Source: Halorubrum ruber
Lineage (GTDB): Archaea; Halobacteriota; Halobacteria; Halobacteriales; Haloferacaceae
Direction of reading: 5' to 3'
DNA: 64,000 nucleotides
NCBI RefSeq assembly: GCF_018228765.1
Contig: NZ_CP073695.1
Location: 124,001 to 188,000, forward strand
Below, in pieces: positions 8,814 to 16,828 of this stretch. The position numbers were made by a program, and so were the translations under genes. Numbering within the stretch: the stretch's first letter is position 1; each line of letters starts with the position of its first letter. The notes beneath the pieces were generated by a model. The model had not been told where the DNA came from, searched no databases, and worked only from the letters and a program-made list of their open reading frames with translations.

Positions 8814-8820
8814 TTTTATA
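8814..8820 (+). promoter_or_regulatory. TATA box of the 8843 gene
   Basis: TTTTATA centred about 26 bp before the ATG at 8843; consistent with a leaderless mRNA. Confidence 0.5.
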
Positions 8821-8842
8821 CCGCGGCGCCCCTGCCGACGGT

Positions 8843-9799
8843 ATGGAGTATCGGTTCGAGCTGGCGCTTTGCGCCGCGCTCGAATCCCCGGACCGAGTCG
8901 TCGCCCGCCAGCTCGGCGCGGGCGTCGAGACGCCGGGCACGCGGATCGTCGACGTCTGCCTGCTGTCGCCGGGCCCCGACTTCGACGACCGCGCCGCCGT
9001 CAGCGCCGAGCGGATCCCGGACCCCGCCATCGAGGCCGCGGTCGGCCCCGGCGAGGCCGTCCCCGTCCGCGACGCGTTCGACCTCCCGCCGGATCGGGCC
9101 GCCGCCGTCGTCGAGCGCGCGGTCGAGGTCGGCTACCTCGAACGCGAGCGGCGGAACGGGCGGCCGGTCGTGCGCGCGACCGCGCGCTACCCGGACGACT
9201 GGGTCGGGGAGCTCGTCGCCGTCGAGAACAAGCCCGACCTCGGGACGCCCGGCGACCTCGAGGCGCAGCTGCGCTACGACGCCGCGCTCGGCCTGTTCGA
9301 CGAGGTCGTCCTCGCGACCGCCTCCTACGTCACCCGCGCGCACCTCAACCGGATCCCCGACGCGGTCGGCGTCTGGCGGTTCGATCCGGAGACGGGGGAG
9401 CGCGAGGTCGTCCGCGAGCCGACGCCGCTCGACCCAGACGCGCCCGGCGTTGAGATCCGCGCGGAGCGTCCCTCCCGCACGGAGGTCGCCTTAGTCGACC
9501 CCGAGGCCAAGGCGCGCAAGCGGCGCCGGATCGCCGAGCGCGCGTACGGGAAGGGGTGGCGCCCCGACCCGCCGGCGTGCGCGCACGGCGAGGCGACCGC
9601 TGACGGCCGGCCGCGCTGCGCGCACTTCGACCGCGTGGTCGACCCCGGCCGCGAGTGCGGGAGCGGGTGTCCGGCCTTCGAGCCCGCCGACCCGCCGGCG
9701 GCGGACCGAGAGGGGCTTCGAGACGAGCGGACGGCGTGGGTCGCGGACCCCGACGGGGGCGGCCCGCGCCGCCAGTCCGGGCTCTCGCGGTACCTGTGA
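8843..9799 (+). CDS. DUF5787-like protein with nuclease-like core and cysteine cluster
   Basis: A 318-residue haloarchaeal protein. A helical N-terminal part with a winged-helix look (VVERAVEVGYLERERRNG, about 90-107) is followed by ELVAVENKPDLGTPGDLEAQ (123-142), where E128 and K130 fit the (D/E)xK half of a PD-(D/E)xK nuclease core, then a Rossmann-like strand EVVLATASYV. The C-terminus has a CxH...C...C cluster (CAHGEA, RCAHF, ECGSGCPAF) able to bind zinc or an Fe-S cluster. The DUF5787 name is from memory. A nuclease role is an inference. The stand-alone promoter suggests a monocistron. Confidence 0.6.
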   Translation: MEYRFELALCAALESPDRVVARQLGAGVETPGTRIVDVCLLSPGPDFDDRAAVSAERIPDPAIEAAVGPGEAVPVRDAFDLPPDRAAAVVERAVEVGYLERERRNGRPVVRATARYPDDWVGELVAVENKPDLGTPGDLEAQLRYDAALGLFDEVVLATASYVTRAHLNRIPDAVGVWRFDPETGEREVVREPTPLDPDAPGVEIRAERPSRTEVALVDPEAKARKRRRIAERAYGKGWRPDPPACAHGEATADGRPRCAHFDRVVDPGRECGSGCPAFEPADPPAADREGLRDERTAWVADPDGGGPRRQSGLSRYL

Positions 9800-9804
9800 G
9801 AACG

Positions 9805-9812
9805 CTTATACG
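9805..9812 (+). promoter_or_regulatory. TATA box of the CBS-domain gene
   Basis: CTTATACG centred about 27 bp before the ATG at 9835, giving a leaderless transcript. Confidence 0.5.
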
Positions 9813-9834
9813 GCGAGGGCGGGTGTTTCCGGAT

Positions 9835-10242
9835 ATGGACGAGATCGAAGACGTCTTTGTGGCGCGGCTGATGTCGACGGGCCTCCACACGGTGACGCCG
9901 GACACGCTTGTCGAGGACGCGGCCGCGGTGCTGCTCGAGAACGACATCAGCTCGGTGCTGGTCGTCGACGACGACGGCGACCTCGTCGGAATCTTAACCT
10001 CGACGGACTTCGTCGACATCGTCGCGAAGAGCCAGCCGAAGGCCGAGACGACCGTCGAGCGGTACATGACGCCCGACCCGATCACCGCGGGCGCACAGGA
10101 CGACGTCGCGGCCGTCGCCGCGACGATGCTCGAACACGGGTTCCACCACGTGCCGGTCGTCGACGGGAAGACCCCCATCGGCATCATCACCACCTCCGAC
10201 TTCGCGGCGTACGTCTCCTCGCCGGAGTCCGTCTCGGCGTAG
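9835..10242 (+). CDS. CBS-pair domain protein
   Basis: A 135-residue protein made only of two CBS repeats: LMSTGLHTVTPDTLVEDAA with SSVLVVDDDGDLVGILTSTD, then YMTPDPITAGAQDDVAAVA with HHVPVVDGKTPIGIITTSDF. Such stand-alone pairs bind adenine nucleotides and act as energy or ionic-strength sensors for partner proteins. No partner is evident; the neighbours are unrelated. ATG 9835 is preferred over the longer frame because a TATA box lies at the leaderless distance and the upstream residues have no family similarity. Confidence 0.82.
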   Translation: MDEIEDVFVARLMSTGLHTVTPDTLVEDAAAVLLENDISSVLVVDDDGDLVGILTSTDFVDIVAKSQPKAETTVERYMTPDPITAGAQDDVAAVAATMLEHGFHHVPVVDGKTPIGIITTSDFAAYVSSPESVSA

Positions 10243-10364
10243 CGCCGCCTCGGAGCTGTCGGCCGGCTCGGTGCGTCGAGGCGGTCGCATCCGAGGCGTC
10301 CGCGACGGCGACAAGTGCCGCCACTTCCTGTGTCCGTATTACCCCGGAGCGCGTACCGAGGTCC

Positions 10365-11729
10365 GTGTCCGATCACCTACACCTCAACCTCTTCACCATG
10401 TCCTCGGTCGAGCACGTCTCGCCCGGGTCGTGGCGGTACCCCGGCGACCGGTCGGCGGACTACGCCGACCGCGAGTACTGGACCGAGGTCGCGCGCACCG
10501 CCGAGCGCGGCGGCTTCGACGCCGTGTTCTTCGCGGACGTGCGCGGGATCTACGACGTGTACGGCGATGATCGAGAGGTCGCCGTCGAGAAGGCGGTTCA
10601 GACCCCCGCGAACGACCCGCAGCTCGTCGTGCCCGCGATGGCGGAGGTCACGGACGACCTCGGCTTCGCGGTGACGCGCTCGACGACGTACACCCACCCC
10701 TACCAGCTCGCGCGGGAGTTCTCGACGCTCGATCACCTCACCGATGGGCGAATCGCGATCAACGTCGTCACCTCCTACTTAGAGTCGGCCGCCGAGAACC
10801 TCGGCCTCTCGGAGCGGATGGACAAGGAGACGCGCTACGACCGCGCCGACGAGTTCCTCGACGTCTGTTACAAGCTGTGGGAGGAGTCGTGGGACGACGA
10901 CGCCGTCGAGGTCGACCGCGAGGCCGGGCGGTATTCGGACCCCGAGAAGGTCCACGCCATCGACCACGAGGGCGACCACTTCTCGGTGCCGGGCCCGCAC
11001 GGCTGCGAGCCGTCCCCCCAGCGCACTCCGGTCATTTACCAGGCCGGCTCCTCCGACCACGGCCGGTCGTTCGCCGCGCGCAACGCCGAGGCCGTCTTCG
11101 CCAGCCAGCCGACCGAGGAGGGCGTCGTCGAGTACATGGACGACGTGAAATCGCGCGCGGCCGACGCCGGCCGCGACCCCGAGAGCCTCCGCTTCTTCAT
11201 CGGCGTGGTGCCGGTCGTCGGCGAGACGCAGGCGCTCGCGGAGGCGAAGCACGCGGAGTACAAGCGCCACGTCGACGTCGAGGCGACGCTCGCGCTCCTC
11301 TCCGGCTTCCTCGATATGGACCTCTCGGAGCTCGACCCCGACCAGAAGGTCGAGCACATCGAGACGGACGCGATCCAGGGGACGATGAACGCGTTCACGA
11401 AGGCCCAGCCCGACCGGGAGTGGACAGTCCGCGAGGTCGCGGAGTTCTGCGGGCTCGGCACCACCTCGCCGACGATCGTCGGGACCCCGGAGGTGATCGC
11501 GGACGAGCTCCAGCGCTGGCACGAGGAGGTCGGCGTCCACGGGTTCAACGTCAAGGAGGTCGTCCGTCCGGACTCGCTCGTCGACTTCGTCGACCTGGTC
11601 GTCCCGGAGCTGCGCGAGCGCGGACTGGTCCCCCCAGCCGACGCGGAGCCACCGGGCGAGACGCTCCGCGAGCGGCTCCTCGGCGAGGGGCAGACGGAAC
11701 TCCGCGCGGACCACCCCGCCCGGCAGTAG
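10365..11729 (+). CDS. LLM-class flavin-dependent monooxygenase (NtaA/SnaA/DszA type)
   Basis: The 454-residue protein begins at GTG with LHLNLFTMSSVEHVSPGSWR. It has a bacterial luciferase-like TIM barrel: GFDAVFFADVRGIYDVYG near 50, RSTTYTHPYQLAREFSTLDHLTDGR (the flavin/phosphate region), INVVTSYLESAAENLG and PVIYQAGSSDHGRSFAARNAE. These are hallmarks of the FMNH2-dependent nitrilotriacetate/alkane-sulfonate/dibenzothiophene monooxygenase branch. The substrate cannot be told from sequence. There is no flavin reductase gene beside it. Downstream lies a hairpin-rich intergenic region and the convergent dut gene. Confidence 0.82.
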   Translation: MSDHLHLNLFTMSSVEHVSPGSWRYPGDRSADYADREYWTEVARTAERGGFDAVFFADVRGIYDVYGDDREVAVEKAVQTPANDPQLVVPAMAEVTDDLGFAVTRSTTYTHPYQLAREFSTLDHLTDGRIAINVVTSYLESAAENLGLSERMDKETRYDRADEFLDVCYKLWEESWDDDAVEVDREAGRYSDPEKVHAIDHEGDHFSVPGPHGCEPSPQRTPVIYQAGSSDHGRSFAARNAEAVFASQPTEEGVVEYMDDVKSRAADAGRDPESLRFFIGVVPVVGETQALAEAKHAEYKRHVDVEATLALLSGFLDMDLSELDPDQKVEHIETDAIQGTMNAFTKAQPDREWTVREVAEFCGLGTTSPTIVGTPEVIADELQRWHEEVGVHGFNVKEVVRPDSLVDFVDLVVPELRERGLVPPADAEPPGETLRERLLGEGQTELRADHPARQ

Positions 11730-11879
11730 CGCGCGGAGACCGCTCGGACCTGACTCGACCGAACGCCGTCGCGTGGTTTCGCGGCTCGTATTAGCGAGCT
11801 GTTGTGAACGAATTGCCGCTAACTAATACGACAACGCTGCCGCCCCCGGCACGCTTAAGTGTCTACCACCGCTTGTCTC

Positions 11880-11970
11880 AGGTGACGCTTCGCTTGGAGG
11901 GCCGAAGCGTCAGCGGGGACCTACAGAACGACACGCCCGTGCCACCTTTTCCCGGCACGGGCGTGCCGTT
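11880..11970 (+). ncRNA. Candidate two-hairpin RNA between the monooxygenase and dut genes
   Basis: Hairpin 1 (11880-11922) pairs AGGTGACGCTTCG with CGAAGCGTC and ACCT across a 7-nt bulge and is followed by ACA. Hairpin 2 (11927-11943 with 11954-11970) is 17 bp with one A.C mismatch and loop ACCTTTTCCC. A TATA-like GCTTAAG lies upstream (11853-11859). From memory, the Haloferax H/ACA guide sR-h45 lies between a monooxygenase and a dCTP deaminase-like gene. The synteny fits, but I see no clear K-turn or guide pocket, so a terminator or other RNA is equally possible. Confidence 0.35.
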
Positions 11971-12012
11971 CGTTCCTTTACTCACCGAGCGAGCCGCTCG
12001 CACAGCCGCGGG

Positions 12013-12068
12013 CAACGACCGTTCCGCGCCGACTGGGACTCAACGACCGTTCCGCGCCGACCGAGACT
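12013..12068. repeat. 28 bp tandem duplication
   Basis: The unit CAACGACCGTTCCGCGCCGA plus eight bases occurs twice head to tail (12013-12040 and 12041-12068) with two differences. Confidence 0.85.
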
Positions 12069-12100
12069 GTACGTAGCCGGCCCGCAGAAGACGCCGTTCT

Positions 12101-12574
12101 TCAGAGGTTCTCCCGCTGGTACGCGCCGTCGTACGTCCCCTCGTGGTCGGCCTCGGCGAGGACGAGCTGCGCGATCCGCGCGCCCGGCTCGATCTCGATC
12201 GGGTGGCCGATGTCGAGTCGCCCCTCGCCGACCCCCTCGTAGCCGGCGTCCCACACCGCGGTGTCGAGGGTACAGGCGTTACGCAGCAGCGTCGAGCGCG
12301 GGAGGACGAACCCGATCCGCTCTTCCGGGATCCGCACCGGCTCGCCGTAGCGGACGACGTAGCTCCCGCGTTCGAGCCGGTAGCAGTCGCCACGGGGCTC
12401 CAGCTCCCGTCGCTCGGCCACGCGCTTTCCGTCGCGCCCGAGCCGGCCCGGTTCGGTCTGTGCGAACACCGCGTCGAGGGTGAGGTCGACGCCGTTCGGC
12501 TGTCGCTGCGCGTCGTCGAGGTCGGCGCCGGCCGCCTCCAGCGCCGCCGCGACCGCGGCTCCCGAGTCGAACAT
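12101..12574 (-). CDS. dut: dUTP diphosphatase / dCTP deaminase-family protein
   Basis: A 157-residue protein of the trimeric dUTPase/dCTP deaminase superfamily. Family motifs include NGVDLTLDAVF, the Ser-containing catalytic segment VLPRSTLLRNACTLDTAVWD, GYEGVGEG and the strand ARIAQLVLAEAD. It is shorter than bona fide dCTP deaminase (about 195 aa) and resembles haloarchaeal deoxyuridine 5'-triphosphate nucleotidohydrolase, which keeps uracil out of DNA. Whether it also deaminates dCTP, as the Methanocaldococcus enzyme does, cannot be told. ATG 12574 has a TTTTG promoter-like word about 30 bp upstream; a TTG at 12601 is less likely. Confidence 0.78.
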   Translation of the reverse strand: MFDSGAAVAAALEAAGADLDDAQRQPNGVDLTLDAVFAQTEPGRLGRDGKRVAERRELEPRGDCYRLERGSYVVRYGEPVRIPEERIGFVLPRSTLLRNACTLDTAVWDAGYEGVGEGRLDIGHPIEIEPGARIAQLVLAEADHEGTYDGAYQRENL

Positions 12575-12816
12575 GCGCGTCCGGAACCGCGGGCGAGGCA
12601 AAACGGTGTCGCCCGCGGCGCGCGACGAGGAGGGACGAATCAGCCGTTTTTGCCGCGACCGTTGAAACCCTCGATTTCGTCCGTTTCAGGCGATTAATGA
12701 CCTAAAATACACTGGACGGCTACGTATTTCACGGTGCGTGGTATCACGCGGAGATCACAGCGAGAGTTGCCGCATCGAGGGATCTAACACGGTCGATCTT
12801 CGGGAAACTCGCGGGT

Positions 12817-12824
12817 TTTATATC
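12817..12824 (+). promoter_or_regulatory. TATA box of acnA
   Basis: TTTATATC about 30 bp before the ATG at 12850. Confidence 0.55.
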
Positions 12825-12849
12825 CACGGGACGGCCATCTTGGCGTGAT

Positions 12850-14835
12850 ATGGGACAAACGATTACGGAGAAGATCCTCGATGACCATCTCGTCGAGGGC
12901 GAGCTGACGCCCGGCGAGGAGATCGGCATCGAGATCGACCAGGTGCTGACGCAGGACACGACGGGGACGATGGTGTGGCTGCAGTTCGAGGCGCTCGACT
13001 TAGACGAGGTCCAGACGGAGCTGGCCGCGCAGTACTGCGACCACCAGACGTACCAGTTCGACTTCAAGAACACCGACGACCACCGCTTCCTCCGCTCGGC
13101 GGCCGGCACGTACGGCGCGTACTTCTCCCGGCCCGGGAACGGCATCTGCCACCAGGTCCACAAGGAGAACTTCGCGGCGCCCGGCAAGACGCTGCTCGGC
13201 TCCGACTCGCACACGCCGACCCCCGGCGGGCTCGGCCAGCTCGCGATCGGCGCCGGCGGGCTCGACATCGCCGTCGCGATGGGCGGCGGCCCCTACTACG
13301 TCGAGATGCCCGAGGTCGTCAACGTCCACCTCGAAGGCGAGCTCCCCGAGTGGGCGACCGCGAAGGACATCGCGCTCCACCTGCTCGGCGAGCTGACCGT
13401 CAAGGGCGGCGTCGGCAAGATCTTCGAGTACACCGGCCCCGGCGCCGAGCAGCTCACGATCCCCGAGCGCACCACGATCACGAACCTCGGCACCGAGCTC
13501 GGCGCCACCTCCTCGATCTTCGCGACCGACGAGAAGACGAAAGACTGGCTCGCGCGCCAGGACCGCGAGGAGGAGTACGTCGACCTCCAGCCCGACGACG
13601 ACGCCGAGTACGCGGAGACGATCGAGGTCGACTTAAACGAGCTCGAGCCGCTCGTGGCCGCGCCGTCGATGCCCGACAACGTCGCCCCCGTCAGCGAGTA
13701 CGAGGGCACCGACGTCGAGCAGGTCATCGTCGGCTCCTGTACCAACGGCGCCTACGAGGACATCCTCCCCAGCGCGAAGATGCTGGAGGACCGCGAGGTC
13801 GCCAAGCAGACCGAGATGATCGTCGCGCCCGGCTCGAAGCAGGCCTCCGAGATGCTGGCCCGCGAGGGCTGGACCGCGGAGATGATGGCGGCCGGCGTCA
13901 ACTTCTCCGAGGCGACCTGCGGCGCGTGCATCGGCATCGGCCACGTGCCCGCCTCCGACTCCGTCTCGCTGCGCACCTTCAACCGCAACTTCGAGGGTCG
14001 CTCCGGCATCGAGGACGACTCCGTCTTCCTCTGCTCGCCCGAGGTCGCCACCGCGGCGGCCATCACCGGCGAGATCGTCGACCCGCGCGACCTCGCGGAC
14101 GAGCTCGGCGACCTCGAGGCGCCCGGCCTCGAGATGGGGACGAAGTACGGCCCCGGCATGGGAGAGTCCGACTCGGATATCATCTCGCCCGACGAGGCGA
14201 TCGACGACGGGCTCGTTAAGGGCCCGAACATCGGCGACGTGCCGCTGAAGGACGACATCGACGTGGACGGCGGTGAGGCCCTCCTCAAGATGGAGGACAA
14301 CATCACCACCGACCACATCATCCCGGCGACCGCGGACATCCTCAAGTTCCGCTCGAACATCGAGAAGCTCTCCGAGTTCACGCTCTCGCGCGTGGACGAC
14401 ACGTTCGCCGACCGCGCGCTCGCCGCCGACGGCGGCGTTCTCGTGGCCGGCGAGAACTACGGCCAGGGCTCCTCGCGCGAACACGCCGCGCTCTGTCCGA
14501 TGTATCTCGGCATCGAGGCCGTCTTCGCCCAGAGCTTCGCCCGCATCCACAAGGCGAACCTCTTCAACTTCGGGATCGTCCCGCTGGCGATCGACGAGGA
14601 GACGTACGAGAAGATCGAGCAGGGAGACGACCTCGCGATCGTCGACGACGTGCCCGCGGGCGTCCGCTCCGGGCAGGAGGAGTTCACCGTGAGCGTCAAC
14701 GGCGAGTGGGAGTTCACCGCCGACCTCGACGCCTCCGAGCGCGAGCGCGATATCCTCGCGGCCGGCGGCAAGCTCTCGTGGGTCAAACAGCAGCACGCCG
14801 ACGGCGGCTCCGGCGCGGCGCCGGCCGACGACTGA
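12850..14835 (+). CDS. acnA: Aconitate hydratase
   Basis: The 661-residue protein interconverts citrate and isocitrate in the TCA cycle. The cluster ligands are the Cys of GSCTNGAYED and the two of TCGACIGIG. Substrate-binding motifs include GSDSHTPTPGGLG and the swivel-domain GENYGQGSSREHAA near residue 535. The compact size and the domain order (Fe-S domains 1-3, linker, swivel domain) fit the archaeal/mitochondrial-like branch used by haloarchaea. It is monocistronic with its own TATA box and is followed by a T-run terminator. Confidence 0.93.
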   Translation: MGQTITEKILDDHLVEGELTPGEEIGIEIDQVLTQDTTGTMVWLQFEALDLDEVQTELAAQYCDHQTYQFDFKNTDDHRFLRSAAGTYGAYFSRPGNGICHQVHKENFAAPGKTLLGSDSHTPTPGGLGQLAIGAGGLDIAVAMGGGPYYVEMPEVVNVHLEGELPEWATAKDIALHLLGELTVKGGVGKIFEYTGPGAEQLTIPERTTITNLGTELGATSSIFATDEKTKDWLARQDREEEYVDLQPDDDAEYAETIEVDLNELEPLVAAPSMPDNVAPVSEYEGTDVEQVIVGSCTNGAYEDILPSAKMLEDREVAKQTEMIVAPGSKQASEMLAREGWTAEMMAAGVNFSEATCGACIGIGHVPASDSVSLRTFNRNFEGRSGIEDDSVFLCSPEVATAAAITGEIVDPRDLADELGDLEAPGLEMGTKYGPGMGESDSDIISPDEAIDDGLVKGPNIGDVPLKDDIDVDGGEALLKMEDNITTDHIIPATADILKFRSNIEKLSEFTLSRVDDTFADRALAADGGVLVAGENYGQGSSREHAALCPMYLGIEAVFAQSFARIHKANLFNFGIVPLAIDEETYEKIEQGDDLAIVDDVPAGVRSGQEEFTVSVNGEWEFTADLDASERERDILAAGGKLSWVKQQHADGGSGAAPADD

Positions 14836-14876
14836 GCGCGCTGTCCACCGAGCGAAGCCAGTTCAGACCTCCGAAT

Positions 14877-14888
14877 TCGCTTTTTTTC
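14877..14888 (+). terminator. T-run terminator after acnA
   Basis: Seven consecutive T residues (14881-14887) follow the gene by about 45 bp, a typical archaeal intrinsic terminator. Confidence 0.6.
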
Positions 14889-15026
14889 GCCGGACCCACC
14901 TCGTAGCGGCGGCTACCGACTTGCGAATTGGCGACGCTTTCGGCTGTGATCGATTCCGGGAGTGAGTATCGCAGATCGGTAGCGGCGATTCAGTATTTAA
15001 ATAATCGCCAGCGGCGCCAACGGTCG

Positions 15027-15034
15027 TTTATAAA
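15027..15034 (+). promoter_or_regulatory. TATA box of RNA element copy B
   Basis: TTTATAAA just before the conserved GCGGTGGCGCG at 15042. A second AT word (TATTTAAATA) lies near 14994. Confidence 0.5.
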
Positions 15035-15041
15035 TGCCGGT

Positions 15042-15317
15042 GCGGTGGCGCGCGCCTCCGAGTGGCCGCCGAAGGCGGCCGCGAGGAGCGCGTGCGAGGG
15101 AGTCGGGCGCAACGAGGGCGACCGAAGGGAGCCCGAAGGCGCGCCCGACGAGGCTGGGGAGGCGTGAGGTGCGGGTGCTGTGCGGTGCGGGGCGGGACTC
15201 AAAGGGGCAGTCGCGAGGGCGAAGCACGCCGTAGCAAGCACCGCAGCGAGGGAGCGAAAGCGACCGAGTGAGGAGCGCAGCAAGGCGCGCGAGCCGTCGC
15301 GACTGGGGCTTTAGAGG
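15042..15317 (+). ncRNA. Structured RNA element, copy B
   Basis: Helix 1 has GCGCGCG / CGCGTGC with one G.T, a bulged C, CTCC / GGAG, tandem GA and the hairpin GGCCGCC-GAA-GGCGGCC (15064-15080). Helix 2 is GTCGGGCGC with GCGCCCGAC (15102-15110 with 15141-15149). Helix 3 is shorter here, CAGTCGCGA with TCGCGACTG (15208-15216 with 15297-15305), on the same CTCAAAG / CTTTAGAG base with the GGG/GGG loop. The linkers match copies A, C and D. The Pro/Ser/Arg-rich frames crossing it are spurious. Confidence 0.7.
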
Positions 15318-15390
15318 TCGTCAGCGCAACGCGGTTGACTGTTTATAAACGGCCGATAGCAACACCGCGCTCCGCTTTATAAACGACCAC
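15318..15390 (+). repeat. Short TATA-bearing tail after RNA element copy B
   Basis: Two TTTATAAA words (15342 and 15376) lie 34 bp apart after the element. This is a shorter, degenerate version of the modules seen after copies A, C and D. Confidence 0.45.
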
Positions 15391-15493
15391 ACTCACGACG
15401 TACTACACCCACTCCAGCTGTCGATTACAGTTCTTCCGATCACGACACGCGTCTCGTCGCCGACGTAGCGCCGCCGCTCTATACGTGGGATCG

Positions 15494-15503
15494 AAACGAA
15501 AAA
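15494..15503 (-). terminator. T-rich terminator after rpsG
   Basis: On the minus strand GGTTTTTCGTTTCG lies about 40-50 bp beyond the rpsG stop, marking the probable end of the RNA polymerase/ribosomal operon. Confidence 0.5.
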
Positions 15504-15544
15504 CCGCGAGACGCGTCCCGTCGGTCCGAACGCTGAAACCGGCG

Positions 15545-16198
15545 TTAGCGGGCCGCGGCGGCGACGCGCTCGCGCTCTTCCTTCTGCGAGATGGAGTAGG
15601 AGCCCTCGACGTCGTAGTCGGCGGCGGCGACGAGCTCGTTGGCGAGCGCCTCGGCAGCCGCGGTCGTCGACTTGTACGTCGCGCTGGCGACGGCGTCGGA
15701 GATGAACAGCAGCGCCTGATCGACGCGGCGCTGGGGCGCGACGTCGACCGCCTTCGGGACGGAGATGCCGCCGTACTTCAGGCGGACGGTCTCCTCGCGA
15801 GGCGCGGCGTTCTCGACGGCCCGGACGAGCACCTGGACCGGGTTCTCCTCGGTCCGCTCGTGGACGATGTCGAAGGCGTCGCGGACGATCCGCGTCGCCT
15901 GCTGCTTCTTGCCCGTGTTCTCGTCGGTCTGCATCAGGCGGTTGATCAGCCGCTCGACGAGAGAGATCTCGGACTTCTTGAACTGTTTCGACGCGTGGCG
16001 ACCCATCGTGTGCGCGATGGGCGTCACGGTCATGTAGCGCTTCGTCGAGGGGTCCTCGTAGGCGATCTCGGTGACGTCCCAGACGCCGAACAGCTTGGCG
16101 TTCTCGTTGGCGGCCTCGCTGGAGGCGGGCGCGTCCGGGTCCGGCTCGTCGGCGGCGACGTCCTCCTCGGACGGCGCCTCGGTCTCCTCGCCGCTCAT
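15545..16198 (-). CDS. rpsG: 30S ribosomal protein uS7
   Basis: A 217-residue uS7 that nucleates assembly of the 30S head. Archaeal features include [43 protein letters not shown] and [10 protein letters not shown] near the C-terminus. The N-terminal about 28 residues form a very acidic haloarchaeal extension. Its ATG overlaps the rpsL stop by four bases. In most archaea fusA (EF-2) follows rpsG; here the operon ends instead, and RNA element copy B comes next. Confidence 0.95.
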   Translation of the reverse strand: MSGEETEAPSEEDVAADEPDPDAPASSEAANENAKLFGVWDVTEIAYEDPSTKRYMTVTPIAHTMGRHASKQFKKSEISLVERLINRLMQTDENTGKKQQATRIVRDAFDIVHERTEENPVQVLVRAVENAAPREETVRLKYGGISVPKAVDVAPQRRVDQALLFISDAVASATYKSTTAAAEALANELVAAADYDVEGSYSISQKEERERVAAAAR

Positions 16199-16623
16199 CT
16201 GACCGGCTTCTCCGCGTTGCCGCGAACCAGTTCGATCATCGACACGCCGTTGACCTTCTCGACCTTGTAGTTGACGCCGGAGAGGTCGCCCATCGCGCGG
16301 CCCTTCGCGCCGCCGATGCCGGCGATGGTGACCTCGTCGTGCTCGTCGATGAAGGAGATCGCGCCGTCACCGGGACAGAACGCGGTGACCTGCTTCCCGT
16401 TTTTGATGAGCTGAACCCGGACGCACTTTCGGATCGCCGAGTTCGGCTGCTTTGCCTCGATGCCGACCTTCTCGAGGACGATGCCGCGCGCCTGCGGGGC
16501 ACCTTCCAGCGGGTCGGACTTCTTTTTGAGCCCGCGCTCGCGCCGAGCGTACTCGGAGTCGGACCAGCGGCGCTTCTGCCGGTCCTTTTTGAGCTTACGG
16601 GCCGCGTACTTGCCGTTCGCCAT
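16195..16623 (-). CDS. rpsL: 30S ribosomal protein uS12
   Basis: A 142-residue uS12 of the archaeal/eukaryotic type, part of the decoding centre. Conserved segments include [20 protein letters not shown] and [17 protein letters not shown]. It precedes rpsG with a four-base overlap. A CTTAAG box about 30 bp upstream gives it its own promoter in addition to any read-through from nusA, which matters because an unrelated lipoprotein gene separates it from nusA. Confidence 0.96.
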   Translation of the reverse strand: MANGKYAARKLKKDRQKRRWSDSEYARRERGLKKKSDPLEGAPQARGIVLEKVGIEAKQPNSAIRKCVRVQLIKNGKQVTAFCPGDGAISFIDEHDEVTIAGIGGAKGRAMGDLSGVNYKVEKVNGVSMIELVRGNAEKPVR

Positions 16624-16648
16624 CGTACGCCTACTTCCGAACGGAGCT

Positions 16649-16656
16649 ACTTAAGC
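16649..16656 (-). promoter_or_regulatory. TATA box of rpsL-rpsG
   Basis: GCTTAAGT on the minus strand about 28-30 bp before the ATG at 16623. Confidence 0.5.
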
Positions 16657-16828
16657 GTCGTCTTTCTCCGTCGCGAAACGGCCTCAGATCCCCCGAGCGG
16701 TACCTCTCGACGGATCTGAGAGTGTTTCACGCAGATCCGTGATCGAAAACGACGGACGCTCGCTCCCGCTGAGCCGATAAGCCGGCGAGAGCGCCTGTCG
16801 TTCGATCGCGATCGAGCGCGTCCGAGCG

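Noticed and set aside
14990-15283. Pro/Ser/Arg-rich small proteins across the RNA elements (also near 6425, 31893 and 53018)
   Set aside because: They follow the conserved RNA linkers and hairpins, differ in frame and length between copies, and changes between copies keep base pairing rather than amino acids.
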